Shown here one piece after another: positions 25,103 through 38,539 of a stretch of 64,000 bases of DNA; within the stretch, counting starts at the first letter, position 1, and each line of letters begins with the position of its first letter. A model generated the notes under the pieces. That model was not told where the DNA came from. It ran no database searches and was given only the letters and a program-made list of their open reading frames with translations. The stretch spans positions 40,976 to 104,975 of the forward strand of contig NZ_CADP01000002.1 in assembly GCF_000285295.1 (NCBI RefSeq), written 5' to 3'. The stretch is from Komagataeibacter europaeus LMG 18890. Lineage in GTDB: Bacteria > Pseudomonadota > Alphaproteobacteria > Acetobacterales > Acetobacteraceae. The position numbers were made by a program, and so were the translations under genes.

Positions 25103-26394
25103 CTTGCTGATCCCTTGTCACCTTTGCCCGCCTGGTTCGGAATGACCAGGCCGCTGACACGTGAGCCGGGGTTATCGGTCAGCGTCGCGATATCGGTATG
25201 CATGTTCACGATGGCCGACGTGCCGCTGACCTGATTTTCCCCACGGGTGATATGCACGTTGCCAACCAGACGGGCAATGCCCGTATCGGGCACATATACG
25301 CCCCGGTCCCCGGTTATGGTCTCCGTGCGGGTGCGGATCACGATATGGCCGAAGGCATCGACATGGTCGATCGTCCCGGCCCCGGGTGACGGGCGATCGT
25401 CAACACTGGTGGCGTCCGTCCGGGATTTGCCATCGGGGTGGCTCGCATCCCAGTCGTGGCGCGGGTTGCTGCGCTGTGCCTTTGGCCTGTCATACCCGAC
25501 CAGCACATCGGCGCGTATCTGCCGTCCGTCATTGGTGGTCATGGTGGCGTTGCCACGGGCGACCGACATGTGTTCGTGCGAATGATATTCCAGCACGTCG
25601 CGCGCGGTCAGGATATCCTGTGGCGTGGTCATCTTCAGATGCTGGCCGGTCATGACCAGGATCGCCTGATCCACGTCATACACCGCATGGTCGCCCCATG
25701 CCTGGTCATTCGTGTTGAAGGAATGGACGTGGCCGACCGCTTCCAGCCGGTAGACCTCGCTGGCCCCGCCCGATCCGTCGCCGCTGCCCGCGCCATTTCC
25801 CGTGGCGGTGCCGGGCTGGCCACCGGGAACGCCCGCGGGCGCGGGGGCATCGGGCGTGGGCATGTCCTGCGGCAGGGTATCGGATGTCGTGGCCAGACTG
25901 GTGTCCACATCGGGATCGGTGCCGACGGGGGCCGCTGGCGGCGGTGTCGGTGCCGCCGGCGTGGCCTGCGATGGCGTGGCGGGCGGGGTATCGCCCGCCG
26001 CCTGCGGGGCATTGTCCGTTATGTGGGGGCGGCGGGTTTCCAGCGGGGGGGCAACGCCCAGATGGGCCGCCAGCGGCGCATCGGCCCCTGGCGGCCCGGA
26101 TGCCGCGGCCCGTGGCGTGGCGGGGGACGTGGTCTTTTCCGGGGTGGTCGCGGCCTTCTTGCGGTAGAAGGCGACCAGTTTGTCCGCCCGCACGGTCACG
26201 TCGCCACGGATGGCCTGCGCGCGGTCATAGGCGGTGACGGTCTGCGCGTTCTGGTCCCAGTCGAAGCCACCTGCGGCGGTGACATTGATCTGCTGGCCGT
26301 GGGACATGTCCAGCCCCTGCGCCATGACGGGATGTGCCGCCACCAGTCCCACAAGGACGCCGCCAAGCGGCAGGCGGAATGTTGCGCGCGCCAT
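25099..26394 (-). CDS. lptA: LptA/OstA periplasmic LPS-transport protein with large low-complexity insert
   Basis: LptA forms the periplasmic bridge that carries LPS to the outer membrane. A signal peptide (to about residue 25, HPVMAQ) is followed by the OstA start (INVTAAGGFDWDQNAQTV, to about residue 80). A Pro/Ala/Thr/Gly-rich stretch of about 130 residues then interrupts the domain. The OstA fold resumes at about residue 214 (YRLEAVGHVHSF) and continues to the end, with a second charged insert near residues 310-345. Total length is 431 residues against about 185 in E. coli. The gene is tightly coupled with lptC upstream and lptB downstream. Confidence 0.88.
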   Translation of the reverse strand: MARATFRLPLGGVLVGLVAAHPVMAQGLDMSHGQQINVTAAGGFDWDQNAQTVTAYDRAQAIRGDVTVRADKLVAFYRKKAATTPEKTTSPATPRAAASGPPGADAPLAAHLGVAPPLETRRPHITDNAPQAAGDTPPATPSQATPAAPTPPPAAPVGTDPDVDTSLATTSDTLPQDMPTPDAPAPAGVPGGQPGTATGNGAGSGDGSGGASEVYRLEAVGHVHSFNTNDQAWGDHAVYDVDQAILVMTGQHLKMTTPQDILTARDVLEYHSHEHMSVARGNATMTTNDGRQIRADVLVGYDRPKAQRSNPRHDWDASHPDGKSRTDATSVDDRPSPGAGTIDHVDAFGHIVIRTRTETITGDRGVYVPDTGIARLVGNVHITRGENQVSGTSAIVNMHTDIATLTDNPGSRVSGLVIPNQAGKGDKGSAR

Positions 26395-27131
26395 CAGTTC
26401 GATCTTTCCGCTGCGTTGAGGATCATGCGGCCCGGCCCGCGAAACAGCATGATGCCACCGCGTGTGTCCAGCATGCCGCCCTGTACGTCAATCTGGCCTA
26501 TGGGGCCCTCGGCATGGATCCAGTCATCGGATACGACGATGTTGTGACGCATGTCCATATCGGCCGAGGGGCTGAGCATGAGGGTCCCGTCATTGCGGTA
26601 CAGCGTGACATCATGCATCAGGTCCAGGATCTGCGCATGCTGGATATAGACGCCGTCATGCGCGGTGACATACAGCCAGTTGCCGTTATCCATCAATGTG
26701 TCGGCGGCCGGGTTGCTCAGGTCAATCCGTTCGGACGAGATCTGGCGCGCCTCGTCCGCGGTGATCATGTAGGGGTGGCCATGGTCATCCAGCCCGCGAT
26801 AGGTGGGGTTGAGCATGCTGCCGCTTTTCACGCGCACATGGCTCATCTGCGCCATGGTGCCGGTATGCATGATGACCGCGCGCTGCACCGCGGGCCATGC
26901 GGCGATGGAACCCAGCAGGATGAGCGCCAGAAGCGGCAGCATCCACTTGGCCGACCGCAGGATGGTCTGCCGCCGCGCCAGGTCGGCGGCATTGGGCAGC
27001 AGGCGCGTCCGTGTGGACTGGTCGAATATGCTGCGCTGGCGTTCGATGTCGGCCGCGCTGCGGGTGTAGTCCTCACGCTGGATGTGGTTGGGATCGGTCC
27101 CGTCGTCCCTGTCGTCCGGCTGTTCGGTCAT
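26394..27131 (-). CDS. lptC: LPS export protein LptC
   Basis: LptC is anchored in the inner membrane and passes LPS from LptB2FG to LptA. The 245-residue protein has a charged cytoplasmic N-terminus of about 62 residues, one membrane segment (about 64-80, MLPLLALILLGSIAAW), and a beta-jellyroll-like domain. The long N-terminal extension is longer than in E. coli but common in alphaproteobacteria. Start and stop overlap kdsD and lptA by a few bases. Similarity is weak, as is usual for LptC, so position between kdsD and lptA carries much of the call. Confidence 0.88.
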   Translation of the reverse strand: MTEQPDDRDDGTDPNHIQREDYTRSAADIERQRSIFDQSTRTRLLPNAADLARRQTILRSAKWMLPLLALILLGSIAAWPAVQRAVIMHTGTMAQMSHVRVKSGSMLNPTYRGLDDHGHPYMITADEARQISSERIDLSNPAADTLMDNGNWLYVTAHDGVYIQHAQILDLMHDVTLYRNDGTLMLSPSADMDMRHNIVVSDDWIHAEGPIGQIDVQGGMLDTRGGIMLFRGPGRMILNAAERSN

Positions 27132-28180
27132 GCAACGCCAGCACGCAGCAGGTCATGAAGATGAAGGATGCCGACAGGGTGGTTTTCATTATCCAGCACG
27201 AAAATGCTGGAAATGGGGCGGGGACGGTCATTCATGATGCGTAGCGCCTCTGCCGCCAGCATGTCGGGACCAATGATCTGCGGTCTGGCATTCATGATGT
27301 CGGCGGCACAGGTATTGTCCAGGTCCTGCTCCAGCGCAAGACGCAGGTCGCGGTCGGTAATCAGCCCGGCCAGCCGGTTTTTCGCATCCACCACGCCCAT
27401 GCAGCCAAAGGCTTTGCGGGTCATTTCCATGATGACCTGCCGTACCGGCATGGTGGGGGGGCCCAGCGGCATGCTTTCGCCCGTATGCATGAGTTCACGC
27501 ACCCGGCGCAACTGCGTGCCCAGTCGGCCGCCGGGGTGGAAAATGCCGAAATCGCTGGCGCTGAACCGGCGGCGCTGCAGCAGCACGATGGCCAGCGCAT
27601 CCCCCAGCGCAAGCTGCATGGTGGAACTGGTGGTCGGCGCCAGCCCGTTGGGGCAGGCTTCGGGCGCATGGGGCAGTGGCAGCACGATATCGGCCGTGCG
27701 GGCCAGCGTGGATTCCGGGCGCGATGTCATGGCGATCAGCAGCATGCCAAAACGGCGCGTATGGGAAATCAGGTCGGCCATTTCCGCCGTTTCGCCGGAA
27801 TTGGAAATGGCGAGTACCGCATCCCCGCGCTGCAGCATGCCCAGATCCCCGTGCGAGGCTTCGGCCGGATGCACGAAAATGGCGGGCGTGCCGGTGGAGG
27901 CAAGGGTCGCCTGGATCTTGCGCCCGATATGCCCCGACTTGCCAATGCCCGTTACCACCACGCGCATGTTGTCCGCCAGAATGTGCTCGACCGTTTTGAC
28001 AAAGGCCGGGCCCAGCCCCTCCTGCCCATCGGGACCGGACGTTTCCATGGCGGTAATCATGGCCTGAAGGCCCGCGGATTCGGTACGCAGCACGCTGCAG
28101 GCTTCATTGAGCATGCGGGCCTGTACCTGCGGCACGCTTTCTTCAACGACGGGGAGGGTGGGGGAAAGGCTGCTGTTCAT
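27128..28180 (-). CDS. kdsD: Arabinose-5-phosphate isomerase (KpsF/GutQ family)
   Basis: KdsD converts ribulose-5-phosphate to arabinose-5-phosphate, the precursor of Kdo in LPS. The SIS domain includes VVVTGIGKSGHIGRKI (about residues 74-89), the histidine in HPAEASHGDLGM, and LAISNSGETAE. Two CBS domains follow from about residue 225 to the end. The 350-residue length is slightly longer than in E. coli because of the N-terminal extension. It heads the kdsD-lptC-lptA-lptB run, whose genes overlap, so they are most likely one operon. Confidence 0.95.
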   Translation of the reverse strand: MNSSLSPTLPVVEESVPQVQARMLNEACSVLRTESAGLQAMITAMETSGPDGQEGLGPAFVKTVEHILADNMRVVVTGIGKSGHIGRKIQATLASTGTPAIFVHPAEASHGDLGMLQRGDAVLAISNSGETAEMADLISHTRRFGMLLIAMTSRPESTLARTADIVLPLPHAPEACPNGLAPTTSSTMQLALGDALAIVLLQRRRFSASDFGIFHPGGRLGTQLRRVRELMHTGESMPLGPPTMPVRQVIMEMTRKAFGCMGVVDAKNRLAGLITDRDLRLALEQDLDNTCAADIMNARPQIIGPDMLAAEALRIMNDRPRPISSIFVLDNENHPVGILHLHDLLRAGVA

Positions 28181-28232
28181 GCCAGGTCTGTATTGTCGTG
28201 AAATGGTTTCCGGTCAAACGCCGGAACCATTA

Positions 28233-28880
28233 TCAGGCTGCGCGATGCGCGAAAATGTCCGGATCCACGTAGCCAAGGATATCCAGACGGGCGCGGGTCG
28301 GAAGGAAATCGTAACAGGCTTGTGCCAGTTCGCGACGGTTTTCACGGTGCAGCAGCGCCTCCAGCTTTGCCCACAGGGCATGCAGGTACAGTACATCGGA
28401 TGCGGCATAGGCCCGCTGTTCCGGTGTCAGTTCGGGCGCGCCCCAGTCGGAACTCTGCTGCTGCTTGCTCAGTTCCACCCCCAGCAGTTCACGACACAGA
28501 TGGGCCAGCCCATGGCGGTCGGTATAGGTCCGCACCAGCTTGGAGGCGATCTTGGTGCAGATGTTCGGCGCAACCGTGATGCCAAGGGTATGCTGCAGGA
28601 TCGCCACGTCAAAGCGGGCGAAATGCATGAGCTTGGGCAGCGTGGGGTCGGTCAGCACGCGCACCAGGTTGGGGCAGTCCGCCGCCGTGACGCCTGCGGG
28701 CACCTGAACCAGATGGGCATGCCCGTCCCCGCCCGAAAGCTGCACGAGGCACAGCCGGTCCCGGTGCGGGTTCAGGCCCATCGTTTCCGTATCAACAGCC
28801 ACGGCGCCAGTGAACGTGACCTCGGCCGGCAGGTCGCCGCGATGGAAATGGATGGCGTCAGGGGCCGGGCTTGCAGCCAT
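28233..28880 (-). CDS. Ribonuclease D-like 3'-5' exonuclease (DEDDy)
   Basis: A 215-residue exonuclease-domain protein with DTET near the start (D30, E32), HFARFDVAIL for the second motif and YAASDVLYL for the third, where Tyr and Asp define the DEDDy type. It lacks the HRDC domains of full-length RNase D (about 370 residues), so it is the short form common in alphaproteobacteria. It probably trims RNA 3' ends, perhaps tRNA precursors. GGAG lies upstream of the ATG. kdsD follows after 52 bases and may share its transcript. Confidence 0.9.
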   Translation of the reverse strand: MAASPAPDAIHFHRGDLPAEVTFTGAVAVDTETMGLNPHRDRLCLVQLSGGDGHAHLVQVPAGVTAADCPNLVRVLTDPTLPKLMHFARFDVAILQHTLGITVAPNICTKIASKLVRTYTDRHGLAHLCRELLGVELSKQQQSSDWGAPELTPEQRAYAASDVLYLHALWAKLEALLHRENRRELAQACYDFLPTRARLDILGYVDPDIFAHRAA

Positions 28881-29053
28881 ATGGAAAATGCTCCGTCACG
28901 ATATTCGGTTTCACGGTGGCAGGTCTGGAACGCAACCGCAAGGAAAGCCATCCGTTATGTCACGATCCCGTCCCGGTCGGGGCGACGCGTGTGGACCTGT
29001 CTGTAAAATGGGTATTCGTGGGCGGTTTACACCAATTTGCGCAGGGAAACAGA

Positions 29054-29090
29054 CAAAAAGATAACGGGGCAGTCCCCAAGAGGGCTGCCC
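29054..29090 (-). terminator. Rho-independent terminator of the tRNA-Leu transcript
   Basis: Read on the minus strand, GGGCAGCCC pairs with GGG-A-CTGCCC around TCTTG, and the stem is followed by CGTTATCTTTTT. It lies about 40 bases past the tRNA 3' end, so it most likely ends that transcript. Confidence 0.7.
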
Positions 29091-29130
29091 TGACCGTCCC
29101 CGGAGGGGAGTTTTACCAGTTTTTGTGTGA

Positions 29131-29217
29131 TGGTGCCCAGAAGAAGACTCGAACTTCCACGACCTTGCGGCCACAGGTACCTGAAACCTGCGCGTCTACC
29201 AATTCCGCCATCTGGGC
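29131..29217 (-). tRNA. tRNA-Leu (anticodon CAG)
   Basis: Reading the minus strand, an acceptor stem GCCCAGA/TCTGGGC, a D arm (GGCGGAATTGGTAGACGC), an anticodon stem CAGGT/ACCTG with loop TTCAGGT, a long variable arm (TGGCCGCAAGGTCGT) and a T arm with GTTCGAGTC are all present, and CCA is encoded. The loop gives anticodon CAG; the long variable arm and the D-arm pattern confirm leucine. It is 87 bases long, stands alone, and has its own promoter and terminator. No integrase gene or second copy of its 3' end shows a mobile element next to it. Confidence 0.96.
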
Positions 29218-29259
29218 TCAGAGGCTCCCCAGCGGAGGCCGCCGGGGTGGTGTGAGGGG

Positions 29260-29288
29260 TGTTTAGTCCGGCCCGGCGGTACGGTCAA
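29260..29288 (-). promoter_or_regulatory. Sigma-70-type promoter of tRNA-Leu
   Basis: On the minus strand TTGACC (29288-29283) and TAAACA (29265-29260) are exactly 17 bases apart. Transcription would begin near 29253, about 36 bases before the mature tRNA. Spacing and match make it one of the best vegetative promoters visible in the window. Confidence 0.7.
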
Positions 29289-29440
29289 CAGGGTAAATGC
29301 ATTTTTTTGAAAACAGGCGCATTTTTTCTTTCTTCCCGTCCGGGCGGGTGGCCGTGCAGGGCAGAATTGACTGTCTGGGCGGCAGGTAAAATGGGAAAAC
29401 GGTGGGCGGCGCAATCATGCGCCACAGGTGGGGGCTGGCT

Positions 29441-30334
29441 ATGACACGCAAGGTCGCGACGGTTTTTGGTGGTTCGGGATTCGTAGGGCGATCCGTGGTC
29501 GGGCGGCTGGCGCGGGCGGGGTATGTGGTGCGGGTTGCCGGGCGCACGGCCACGGATGCGGCGACACTGCGGATGCTGGGGGATGTGGGGCAGGTGGTGT
29601 CCGTCGTCGCGTCCATCACGGATGAAAAGGCATGCGTCGCCGCGATCGAGGGCAGCAGCCTTGTCATCAACCTGGTGGGAATCCTTGCCCCCCACGGCGC
29701 CGATACGTTCACGGCCATCCATGTCGAAGGGGCCGCGCGCGTGGCAAGGCTGGCCGCGGCATCCGGGGTCGAGCGCCTGATCCATGTCTCGGCGCTCGGC
29801 GCACGTGCCGACAGTCCCTCCGCCTATGCCCGCAGCAAGGCGGAGGGCGAATGCATGGTCGGCCGCGCGATGCCGGAGGCGGTGATCATCCGCCCCTCGC
29901 TGATATTCGGGGTGGATGGCGCTTTCCCCGCCATGTTCGCGCGCATGGCGCGGTTCCTGCCGGTCATGCCGGTCTTTGGCGCCACGACCCGTTTCCAGCC
30001 GGTCTGGGTGGGCGACGTGGCCGATGGCATGGTCCGCATTGCAACGGGTGCGGACATGGCGGGGGCCATTTTTGAATTCGGCGGCCCGCAGGTACTGACC
30101 ATGCGGCAGATCGTGGCATGGGCGGCGCGGTGGGGCGGGCATCCGCGCCCGTTATTCGTGGTGCCGCGCTGGCTGGCGACCGTTCAGGGGATGGTGCTGG
30201 AACACCTGCCTGGAAAGATGCTGACGCGCGATCAGGTCAGGCTGCTGTATGTGGACAATGTGGTGGCCCCCGGCGCGCGTACGCTCGACATGCTGGGCAT
30301 TGCACCATCCCCCATGGGGCTGGTGATGGGCTAG
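29441..30334 (+). CDS. NAD(P)-binding SDR-type protein, complex I NDUFA9-like
   Basis: A 297-residue atypical short-chain dehydrogenase with the nucleotide loop GGSGFVG (residues 10-16), the strand LVINLVGIL, and a YARSK active-site-like motif (SPSAYARSKAEGE). The pattern matches the NDUFA9-like group, which in mitochondria is a complex I subunit. In bacteria these proteins are usually free and may act on sugar nucleotides or quinone metabolism. I chose the ATG at 29441 after GGGGGCTGG; ATGs at 29402 and 29417 are in frame. It stands between the tRNA and gltD with no obvious operon partner, and the 223 bases before it hold nothing else but the tRNA promoter. Confidence 0.8.
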   Translation: MTRKVATVFGGSGFVGRSVVGRLARAGYVVRVAGRTATDAATLRMLGDVGQVVSVVASITDEKACVAAIEGSSLVINLVGILAPHGADTFTAIHVEGAARVARLAAASGVERLIHVSALGARADSPSAYARSKAEGECMVGRAMPEAVIIRPSLIFGVDGAFPAMFARMARFLPVMPVFGATTRFQPVWVGDVADGMVRIATGADMAGAIFEFGGPQVLTMRQIVAWAARWGGHPRPLFVVPRWLATVQGMVLEHLPGKMLTRDQVRLLYVDNVVAPGARTLDMLGIAPSPMGLVMG

Positions 30335-30378
30335 GTGGCCCGGGACTTCGGATTTTTCGGGCATTTCTGGTGTTTTCT

Positions 30379-30408
30379 TTGAATAAGGTCAGCAATGCTG
30401 TCTTTTAT
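30379..30408 (+). promoter_or_regulatory. Possible promoter of gltD-gltB
   Basis: TTGAAT (30379-30384) and TTTTAT (30403-30408) are 18 bases apart, in a patch much richer in A and T than its surroundings, about 90 bases before gltD. The -10 match is only four of six. Confidence 0.4.
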
Positions 30409-30443
30409 TCGTCCGGGGTGTTGCGTAGGTCTGTTCCTCGCTT

Positions 30444-30464
30444 CGGGCGCCTGTCGCGCGCCCG
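30444..30464 (+). promoter_or_regulatory. Leader hairpin before gltD
   Basis: CGGGCGC (30444-30450) pairs with GCGCCCG (30458-30464) around a 7-base loop, 36 bases before the preferred gltD start. It would be in the 5' leader if the promoter at 30379-30408 is used. No T run follows. Confidence 0.35.
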
Positions 30465-30500
30465 GGACGTCCTTCCATTATGCAGACCAGGGGCAGACCG

Positions 30501-31955
30501 ATGGCCGAGCGCATGCTGAAATTCGTCTCTGTGGCGCAGGAGCAGCCGGACAAACGGCCTGCCGAGGCGCGCCGCAGGGACTTTAACGAGATTTATGCCG
30601 AATTCGTGCCCGTAAAGGCCGAAACGCAGGCCTCGCGCTGCTCGCAGTGTGGCGTGCCGTTCTGTTCGGTGCACTGCCCGCTGGGCAACAACATCCCCGA
30701 CTGGCTGATGATGACGGCGGCGGGCCGGATGGAGGAGGCATACGAACTGTCATCCGCCACCAACACCTTCCCCGAAATCTGTGGCCGCATCTGCCCGCAG
30801 GATCGCCTGTGTGAAGGCAACTGCGTGATCGAGGAAGGATTCGAAAGCGTCACCATCGGCGCGGTCGAACGCTACATCACCGACACCGCTTTCGATAATG
30901 GCTGGGTCAAGCCGGTGAAGCCGGTGGCCGAGCGTGACGAGAGCGTCGCCATCATCGGGGCAGGCCCCGGTGGCCTTGCCGCAGCCGTGCAACTGCGTGA
31001 GCAGGGCTATCAGGTCCATGTCTATGACCGTTACGATCGCATTGGCGGCCTGCTGATGTATGGCATCCCCGGCTTCAAGCTGGAGAAGGACATTGTGCTG
31101 CGTCGCCACAAGCTGCTGGTGGAATCCGGCGTTCAGTTCCATCTGGGCAAGGGCATTGGCGATACCGATGGCGCGGACAGCATCGCGTTTTCCACCCTGC
31201 GCGCGCGTCATGACGGCGTGCTGATCGCAACGGGTGTGTACAAGTCGCGTGATATCGGCGGCCCCGGCGCGGGGCTGAATGGTATCGTGCGCGCGCTGGA
31301 TTACCTGACGGCGTCAAACCGTGTCTCGCTGGGTGACAGTGTCGCGGAATATGACAATGGTGAGCTGAACGCGGCAGGCAGGTCGGTCGTGGTGATCGGC
31401 GGTGGCGATACGGCCATGGACTGCGTGCGCACCGCCATCCGGCAGGGTGCGAAGTCGGTGAAGTGCCTGTACCGCCGTGACCGCGCCAACATGCCCGGCT
31501 CCGTGCGTGAGGTGAAGAACGCCGAGGAAGAGGGTGTCGAGTTCGTCTGGCTTGCCGCCCCGCAGGCATTCGAGGGCGACGGTCACGTGACCGGCGTGCG
31601 CGCCAGCCGCATGAAGCTGGGCCTGCCCGACGCCAGCGGCCGCCAGTCGGTCGAACCGGTGGAAAACAGCACGTTCACGCTGGAAGCCGACCTGGTGGTC
31701 AAGGCGCTGGGCTTCGATCCCGAACCGCTGCCCACGCTGTGGGGACAGCCGGAGCTGGAGGTCTCGCGCTGGGGCACGCTCATGGTTGATCGCAAGACGT
31801 TCATGACCAGCCTGCCCGGCGTGTTTGCCGCGGGCGACATCGTGCGCGGGGCCAGCCTGGTGGTGTGGGCCATCCGCGATGGCCGGGACGCGGCGGCCCG
31901 GATGCACGCATGGCTTGAGGAAATGACGGCCGCGCAGGCCGAGGTGGCGGAGTAA
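30501..31955 (+). CDS. gltD: Glutamate synthase (NADPH) small subunit
   Basis: GltD passes electrons from NADPH through FAD and [4Fe-4S] clusters to GltB. The N-terminal cysteine clusters are clear (CSQCGVPFCSVHCPLGN, then CGRICPQDRLCEGNC). Two nucleotide-binding loops follow: the FAD site IIGAGPGGLAAA and the NADPH site VVIGGGDTAMDC. Near the end AAGDIVRGASLVVWAI closes the FAD domain. I prefer the ATG at 30501 (484 residues), preceded by AGGGG; the ATG at 30480 lies on top of that site. gltB follows after 2 bases, so the order is gltD-gltB, the reverse of E. coli. Confidence 0.96.
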   Translation: MAERMLKFVSVAQEQPDKRPAEARRRDFNEIYAEFVPVKAETQASRCSQCGVPFCSVHCPLGNNIPDWLMMTAAGRMEEAYELSSATNTFPEICGRICPQDRLCEGNCVIEEGFESVTIGAVERYITDTAFDNGWVKPVKPVAERDESVAIIGAGPGGLAAAVQLREQGYQVHVYDRYDRIGGLLMYGIPGFKLEKDIVLRRHKLLVESGVQFHLGKGIGDTDGADSIAFSTLRARHDGVLIATGVYKSRDIGGPGAGLNGIVRALDYLTASNRVSLGDSVAEYDNGELNAAGRSVVVIGGGDTAMDCVRTAIRQGAKSVKCLYRRDRANMPGSVREVKNAEEEGVEFVWLAAPQAFEGDGHVTGVRASRMKLGLPDASGRQSVEPVENSTFTLEADLVVKALGFDPEPLPTLWGQPELEVSRWGTLMVDRKTFMTSLPGVFAAGDIVRGASLVVWAIRDGRDAAARMHAWLEEMTAAQAEVAE

Positions 31956-31957
31956 GC

Positions 31958-36490
<4,533 letters not shown>

Positions 36491-36524
36491 ATGCAGGGCT
36501 GATTTCACTGTTGTCGTGCAGGGT

Positions 36525-36550
36525 GGGGCCGGGCAGGAATGTCCGGCCCC
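36525..36550 (+). terminator. Hairpin after gltB
   Basis: GGGGCCGG (36525-36532) pairs perfectly with CCGGCCCC (36543-36550) around a 10-base loop, 35 bases after the gltB stop. The following ATCTGTATTC is only mildly T-rich, so termination efficiency is uncertain. The rest of the 194-base gap before the peptidase gene shows no other feature. Confidence 0.5.
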
Positions 36551-36684
36551 ATCTGTATTCAGGGCAGAATATCGACGGGCTGGGTCGCGCGTCGCGCCGG
36601 GACGCACTAGATTCACGACATGGGAATCGCGTCGCAGGCGCATGTGCGCAGGCTTCGCCCGATCTGATGGTTGGTGCTCGATCT

Positions 36685-38538
36685 ATGTCCAAAGCGTATT
36701 TTTCCGCCCCCCGGGCCGGTGCAGCCGGTCTTTCCCCCGTGCATGGGGATGCAGGCCAGTCATCAGGCGGCGCATCCGCACTGGCCGGGTTGCCGCGCTG
36801 GGACCTGTCGGACCTGTATGACGGGCCGGATTCGCCGCAGCTTGCGACCGACCTTGATCAGGCGGATGAGGACGCGCAGGCGTTCGCGCGCGCGTGGCAG
36901 GGGCGGCTGGCCAATGTGCCGGGTGGTGAACTGGCGCAGGCCATTGCCGAATACCAGCGTATTGACGAAGTGCTGGGTCGGGCGGGATCGTATGCGCAGC
37001 TTCTGTTCGCGGCCAATACATCGGATTCCGACGTGGCGCGGTTCGCGCAGTCGGTCAATGAACGGCTGACCGCCATTTCCACGCATCTCCTGTTCTTTAC
37101 GCTGGAAATCAACCGCATTTCCGATGACGGGCTGTCCGCGCAGTTGAGCGACCCGGCGCTTGCGCACTGGGCGCCTTTCCTGCGTGACCTGCGGGTGTTC
37201 CGGCCCTACCAGCTGTCTGACGAGGTCGAGGCCGTCCTGCACGAAAAATCCGTCACGGGGGCCGCCGCGTGGAATCGCCTGTTTGACGAGACGATGGCCA
37301 GCCTGCGGGTGCGCGTGGGGGGCGAGGACACGACGCTGGGCAATGCGCTGGATACCATGTCCAGCCCTGATCGCACGGTGCGCGAACATGCCGCCCACGC
37401 CATTGGCGATGAACTGGGCCGCAACGTGAAGCTGTTTTCGCTGATCACGAACACGCTGGCCAAGGACAAGGCCATCGTGGACGGGCTGCGCCATTACCCG
37501 CGCCCGACTTCGGCGCGCAACTGCGCCAACATGGTCGAGGATGACGTGGTCGATGCGCTGGTGCAGGCCGTGACCGAGGCCTATCCCCGCCTGTCGCACC
37601 GTTATTATGCGCTCAAGGCCAAGTGGCTGGGGCTGGAAAAGTTGGAATACTGGGACCGTAACGCCCCGCTGACCACGCAGGATGAACCGCTGATCCCGTG
37701 GACGGAGGCGACAAAGCAGGTCATGGCCGCGTACGAAGGCTTCGACCCGCGCATGGGCACGGTGGCGAAGCAGTTTTTCGACCATGCCTGGATTGATGCG
37801 CCGCCGGTGCCGGGCAAGGCCTCGGGCGCGTTTGCCCACCCTACCGTGCCATCGGTGCATCCCTACCTGCTGCTGAATTATCGTGGGCGCACGCGCGACG
37901 TGATGACGCTGGCGCATGAACTGGGCCATGGCGTGCATCAGGTGCTGGCGGGAAAGCAGGGCTACCTTATGTCCAGCACGCCGCTGACACTGGCGGAAAC
38001 CGCCAGCGTGTTTGGCGAAATGCTGACCTTCCGCGCACTGCTTGATGCCCAGACCGATCCCGCGCGCCGCAGGCTCATGCTGGCGGCCAAGGTGGAGGAC
38101 ATGCTCAACACCGTCGTGCGGCAGATCGCCTTCTACCGCTTCGAGATGCTGGTGCATGAGGAGCGCCGTCGCGGCGAACTGCTGCCCGCGCGCATTGGCG
38201 AAATCTGGCGCCAGACGCAGGTTGAAAGCCTGGGCCCCGCCTTCAACTTCACGCCAGATTACGATGTGTACTGGACCTACATCCCCCATTTCATCCATTC
38301 ACCGTTCTATGTGTACGCCTATGCCTTTGGTGATTGCCTGGTAAACGCGCTATATGGGGTGTTCCGGTCCGGTCATCCGGGTTTTCAGGACAAGTACCTC
38401 GATATGCTGAAGGCAGGCGGGACGAAGCGGCACCGTGAACTGCTGGCCCCCTTCGGGCTGGACGCGGCGGACCCCGGTTTCTGGCAGAAGGGACTGGATG
38501 TGATCGCCGGATTTATTGATGAACTGGAGCGTGTCTGA
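36685..38538 (+). CDS. pepF: Oligoendopeptidase F-like M3 metallopeptidase
   Basis: A 617-residue cytoplasmic zinc peptidase that degrades short peptides. The zinc site HELGHG (H411, E412, H415) is followed by the downstream glutamate region (TLAETASVFGEML). The oligoendopeptidase F N-terminal domain (LPRWDLSDLYDG onward) precedes the catalytic M3 domain. The C-terminal YVYAYAFGDCLVNALY is typical of the PepF group. The ATG at 36685 is chosen because family similarity begins about 30 residues later; an ATG at 36667 and a longer upstream frame exist. The next gene starts one base after the stop. Confidence 0.9.
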   Translation: MSKAYFSAPRAGAAGLSPVHGDAGQSSGGASALAGLPRWDLSDLYDGPDSPQLATDLDQADEDAQAFARAWQGRLANVPGGELAQAIAEYQRIDEVLGRAGSYAQLLFAANTSDSDVARFAQSVNERLTAISTHLLFFTLEINRISDDGLSAQLSDPALAHWAPFLRDLRVFRPYQLSDEVEAVLHEKSVTGAAAWNRLFDETMASLRVRVGGEDTTLGNALDTMSSPDRTVREHAAHAIGDELGRNVKLFSLITNTLAKDKAIVDGLRHYPRPTSARNCANMVEDDVVDALVQAVTEAYPRLSHRYYALKAKWLGLEKLEYWDRNAPLTTQDEPLIPWTEATKQVMAAYEGFDPRMGTVAKQFFDHAWIDAPPVPGKASGAFAHPTVPSVHPYLLLNYRGRTRDVMTLAHELGHGVHQVLAGKQGYLMSSTPLTLAETASVFGEMLTFRALLDAQTDPARRRLMLAAKVEDMLNTVVRQIAFYRFEMLVHEERRRGELLPARIGEIWRQTQVESLGPAFNFTPDYDVYWTYIPHFIHSPFYVYAYAFGDCLVNALYGVFRSGHPGFQDKYLDMLKAGGTKRHRELLAPFGLDAADPGFWQKGLDVIAGFIDELERV

Positions 38539-38539
38539 C

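Noticed and set aside
29131..29217. tRNA-Leu as an integration site of a mobile element
   Set aside because: There is no integrase gene, no repeated tRNA 3' end and no change in composition on either side.
28871..29266. A 131-codon plus-strand frame over the tRNA-Leu gene
   Set aside because: It overlaps the tRNA and its terminator and has no protein-like pattern.
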